7,020 nucleotides of DNA from Chitinophagia bacterium (lineage in GTDB: Bacteria; Bacteroidota; Bacteroidia; Chitinophagales; Chitinophagaceae), in NCBI GenBank assembly GCA_010027295.1, contig RGVM01000133.1:1-7020 (forward strand). Reading direction: 5' to 3'. The notes beneath the pieces are model-generated. The model was not told the DNA's origin and did not search any database. It worked only from the letters and a program-made list of their open reading frames with translations. Positions 6,407 through 7,020 of this stretch are shown in pieces. Made by a program: the position numbers and the translations under genes. Each line of letters begins with the position of its first letter. The first letter of the stretch is position 1.

Positions 6407-7020
6407 TCAGAACTTCAGCGTCGCCGGCAGGTACTTGGCGATCAGGTCCTGGTAGTAGGGCTTGATCTCATCCCAGACGGGCGGCGTGGGATTCTTGGAG
6501 TAGAGGTCGTAGGGGTTGAAGAGGTTGACCCACTTGAGCATTTCGCGGTCGTGGCCGTCGAGGAGATGGGAATACTCGCCCTCGCGGTGCCAGGCGTAGA
6601 AGGAGTGGTAGCGGAGCATGTAGAGGCCGGGCTCGGGAATGTAGTCCTTCATCATCTGGTAGACGTACTCGTCGTGGCCCCAGGACATGTGCACGTTCCG
6701 CAGTCCGCAACCCTCCTCGTACACACCCAGCCGGGTGTTGTAGGCGGGATTGTCGTAGTCCGGGTTGTTCTTGAAGAACTCAGGATATACGATCTTGTCG
6801 GAGTAGGCGCAGCCGACGGGGAAGGTGTCGCCGACGACGGCCCACTGGGGTTCGCCGAAGAGGCAGAGGACCTTGCCCATGTCGTGCATGAGTCCGGTGA
6901 GGACCATCCAGTCGGGGTGGCCGTCCCGGCGGATGGCCTCGGAGGTCTGCAGCAGGTGCTGGAACTGGTCGAGGTCGGTGTCGGGGTCGGAGTCGTCGAC
7001 GAGTTCGTTGAGGAACTCGA
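6407..7020 (-). CDS. myo-Inositol oxygenase (5' end missing)
   Basis: This enzyme (MIOX, EC 1.13.99.1) uses a mixed-valent di-iron centre and O2 to cleave myo-inositol to D-glucuronate, the first step of the glucuronate route of inositol use; it is cytosolic. The window holds 203 codons, and the frame runs off the end at 7020, so roughly 80 N-terminal residues are missing compared with the 285-residue mammalian enzyme. The ATG at 6905-6907 is internal, because family sequence ([10 protein letters not shown], then [12 protein letters not shown]) precedes it. All six iron ligands can be placed: His in FQHLLQ upstream of that Met, and, counting from that Met, H8 and D9 in LMHDMGK, H78 in MSWGHDEY, H101 in RYHSFYAWH and D134 in NPYDLYSK. 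The [16 protein letters not shown] segment is nearly the same as in animals. A terminator follows directly. No inositol transporter or uronate gene is within the window. Confidence 0.96.
   Translation of the reverse strand, partial: EFLNELVDDSDPDTDLDQFQHLLQTSEAIRRDGHPDWMVLTGLMHDMGKVLCLFGEPQWAVVGDTFPVGCAYSDKIVYPEFFKNNPDYDNPAYNTRLGVYEEGCGLRNVHMSWGHDEYVYQMMKDYIPEPGLYMLRYHSFYAWHREGEYSHLLDGHDREMLKWVNLFNPYDLYSKNPTPPVWDEIKPYYQDLIAKYLPATLKF

Noticed and set aside
6970..7010. Low-complexity GTCG-rich stretch that looks like a short tandem repeat.
   Set aside because: On the minus strand it encodes the Asp-rich [12 protein letters not shown] segment expected in myo-inositol oxygenase, so codon use explains it.

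Overview
The window looks like an ordinary chromosomal segment of a GC-rich bacterium (about 60% G+C by eye), most likely a member of the Bacteroidota. The pointers are: a suf operon in the order C-D-S-E followed by a SufT-like (DUF59) gene; a short Bacteroidota-style exosortase with a small membrane partner; a promoter resembling the Bacteroidota TTTG/TAnnTTTG type before the tRNA gene; a tRNA gene with no encoded CCA; and a near absence of Shine-Dalgarno sequences at internal gene starts. The phylum call is inference and no 16S gene is present.

Left half, plus strand (1-3888): the 3' part of an iron-sulfur cluster assembly operon. sufC (ATPase, 5' end cut by the window edge), sufD (scaffold partner), sufS (cysteine desulfurase), sufE (sulfur acceptor) and a sufT-like gene are tightly packed, with an 11-bp overlap at sufD/sufS and a 4-bp ATGA overlap at sufS/sufE. 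SufS takes sulfur from cysteine and hands it to SufE, which delivers it to the SufBCD scaffold; SufT-type proteins help mature Fe-S proteins. sufB is presumably just upstream, outside the window.

Middle (3889-4027): a tRNA-Gly(CCC) gene with its own candidate promoter directly behind the sufT stop codon, followed by a GC-rich hairpin terminator that probably ends both the tRNA and the suf transcripts. The terminator lies inside the 3' end of a convergent gene.

Right half, minus strand (7020 down to 4002): the C-terminal two thirds of a myo-inositol oxygenase gene, a hairpin terminator, then a compact four-gene group: a HisC-like aminotransferase with a twin-arginine-type leader, an exosortase/archaeosortase-family transpeptidase, a four-helix membrane protein overlapping it by 14 bp, and a 59-residue DUF2256 zinc-ribbon-like protein. 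Gaps in this group are 5-6 bp or overlaps, so one transcript is likely.

The suf genes, tRNA and inositol oxygenase are standard. The least understood part is the exosortase with its partner, linked to an apparently exported aminotransferase. No mobile element, CRISPR array or stretch above 300 bp without a gene is visible.
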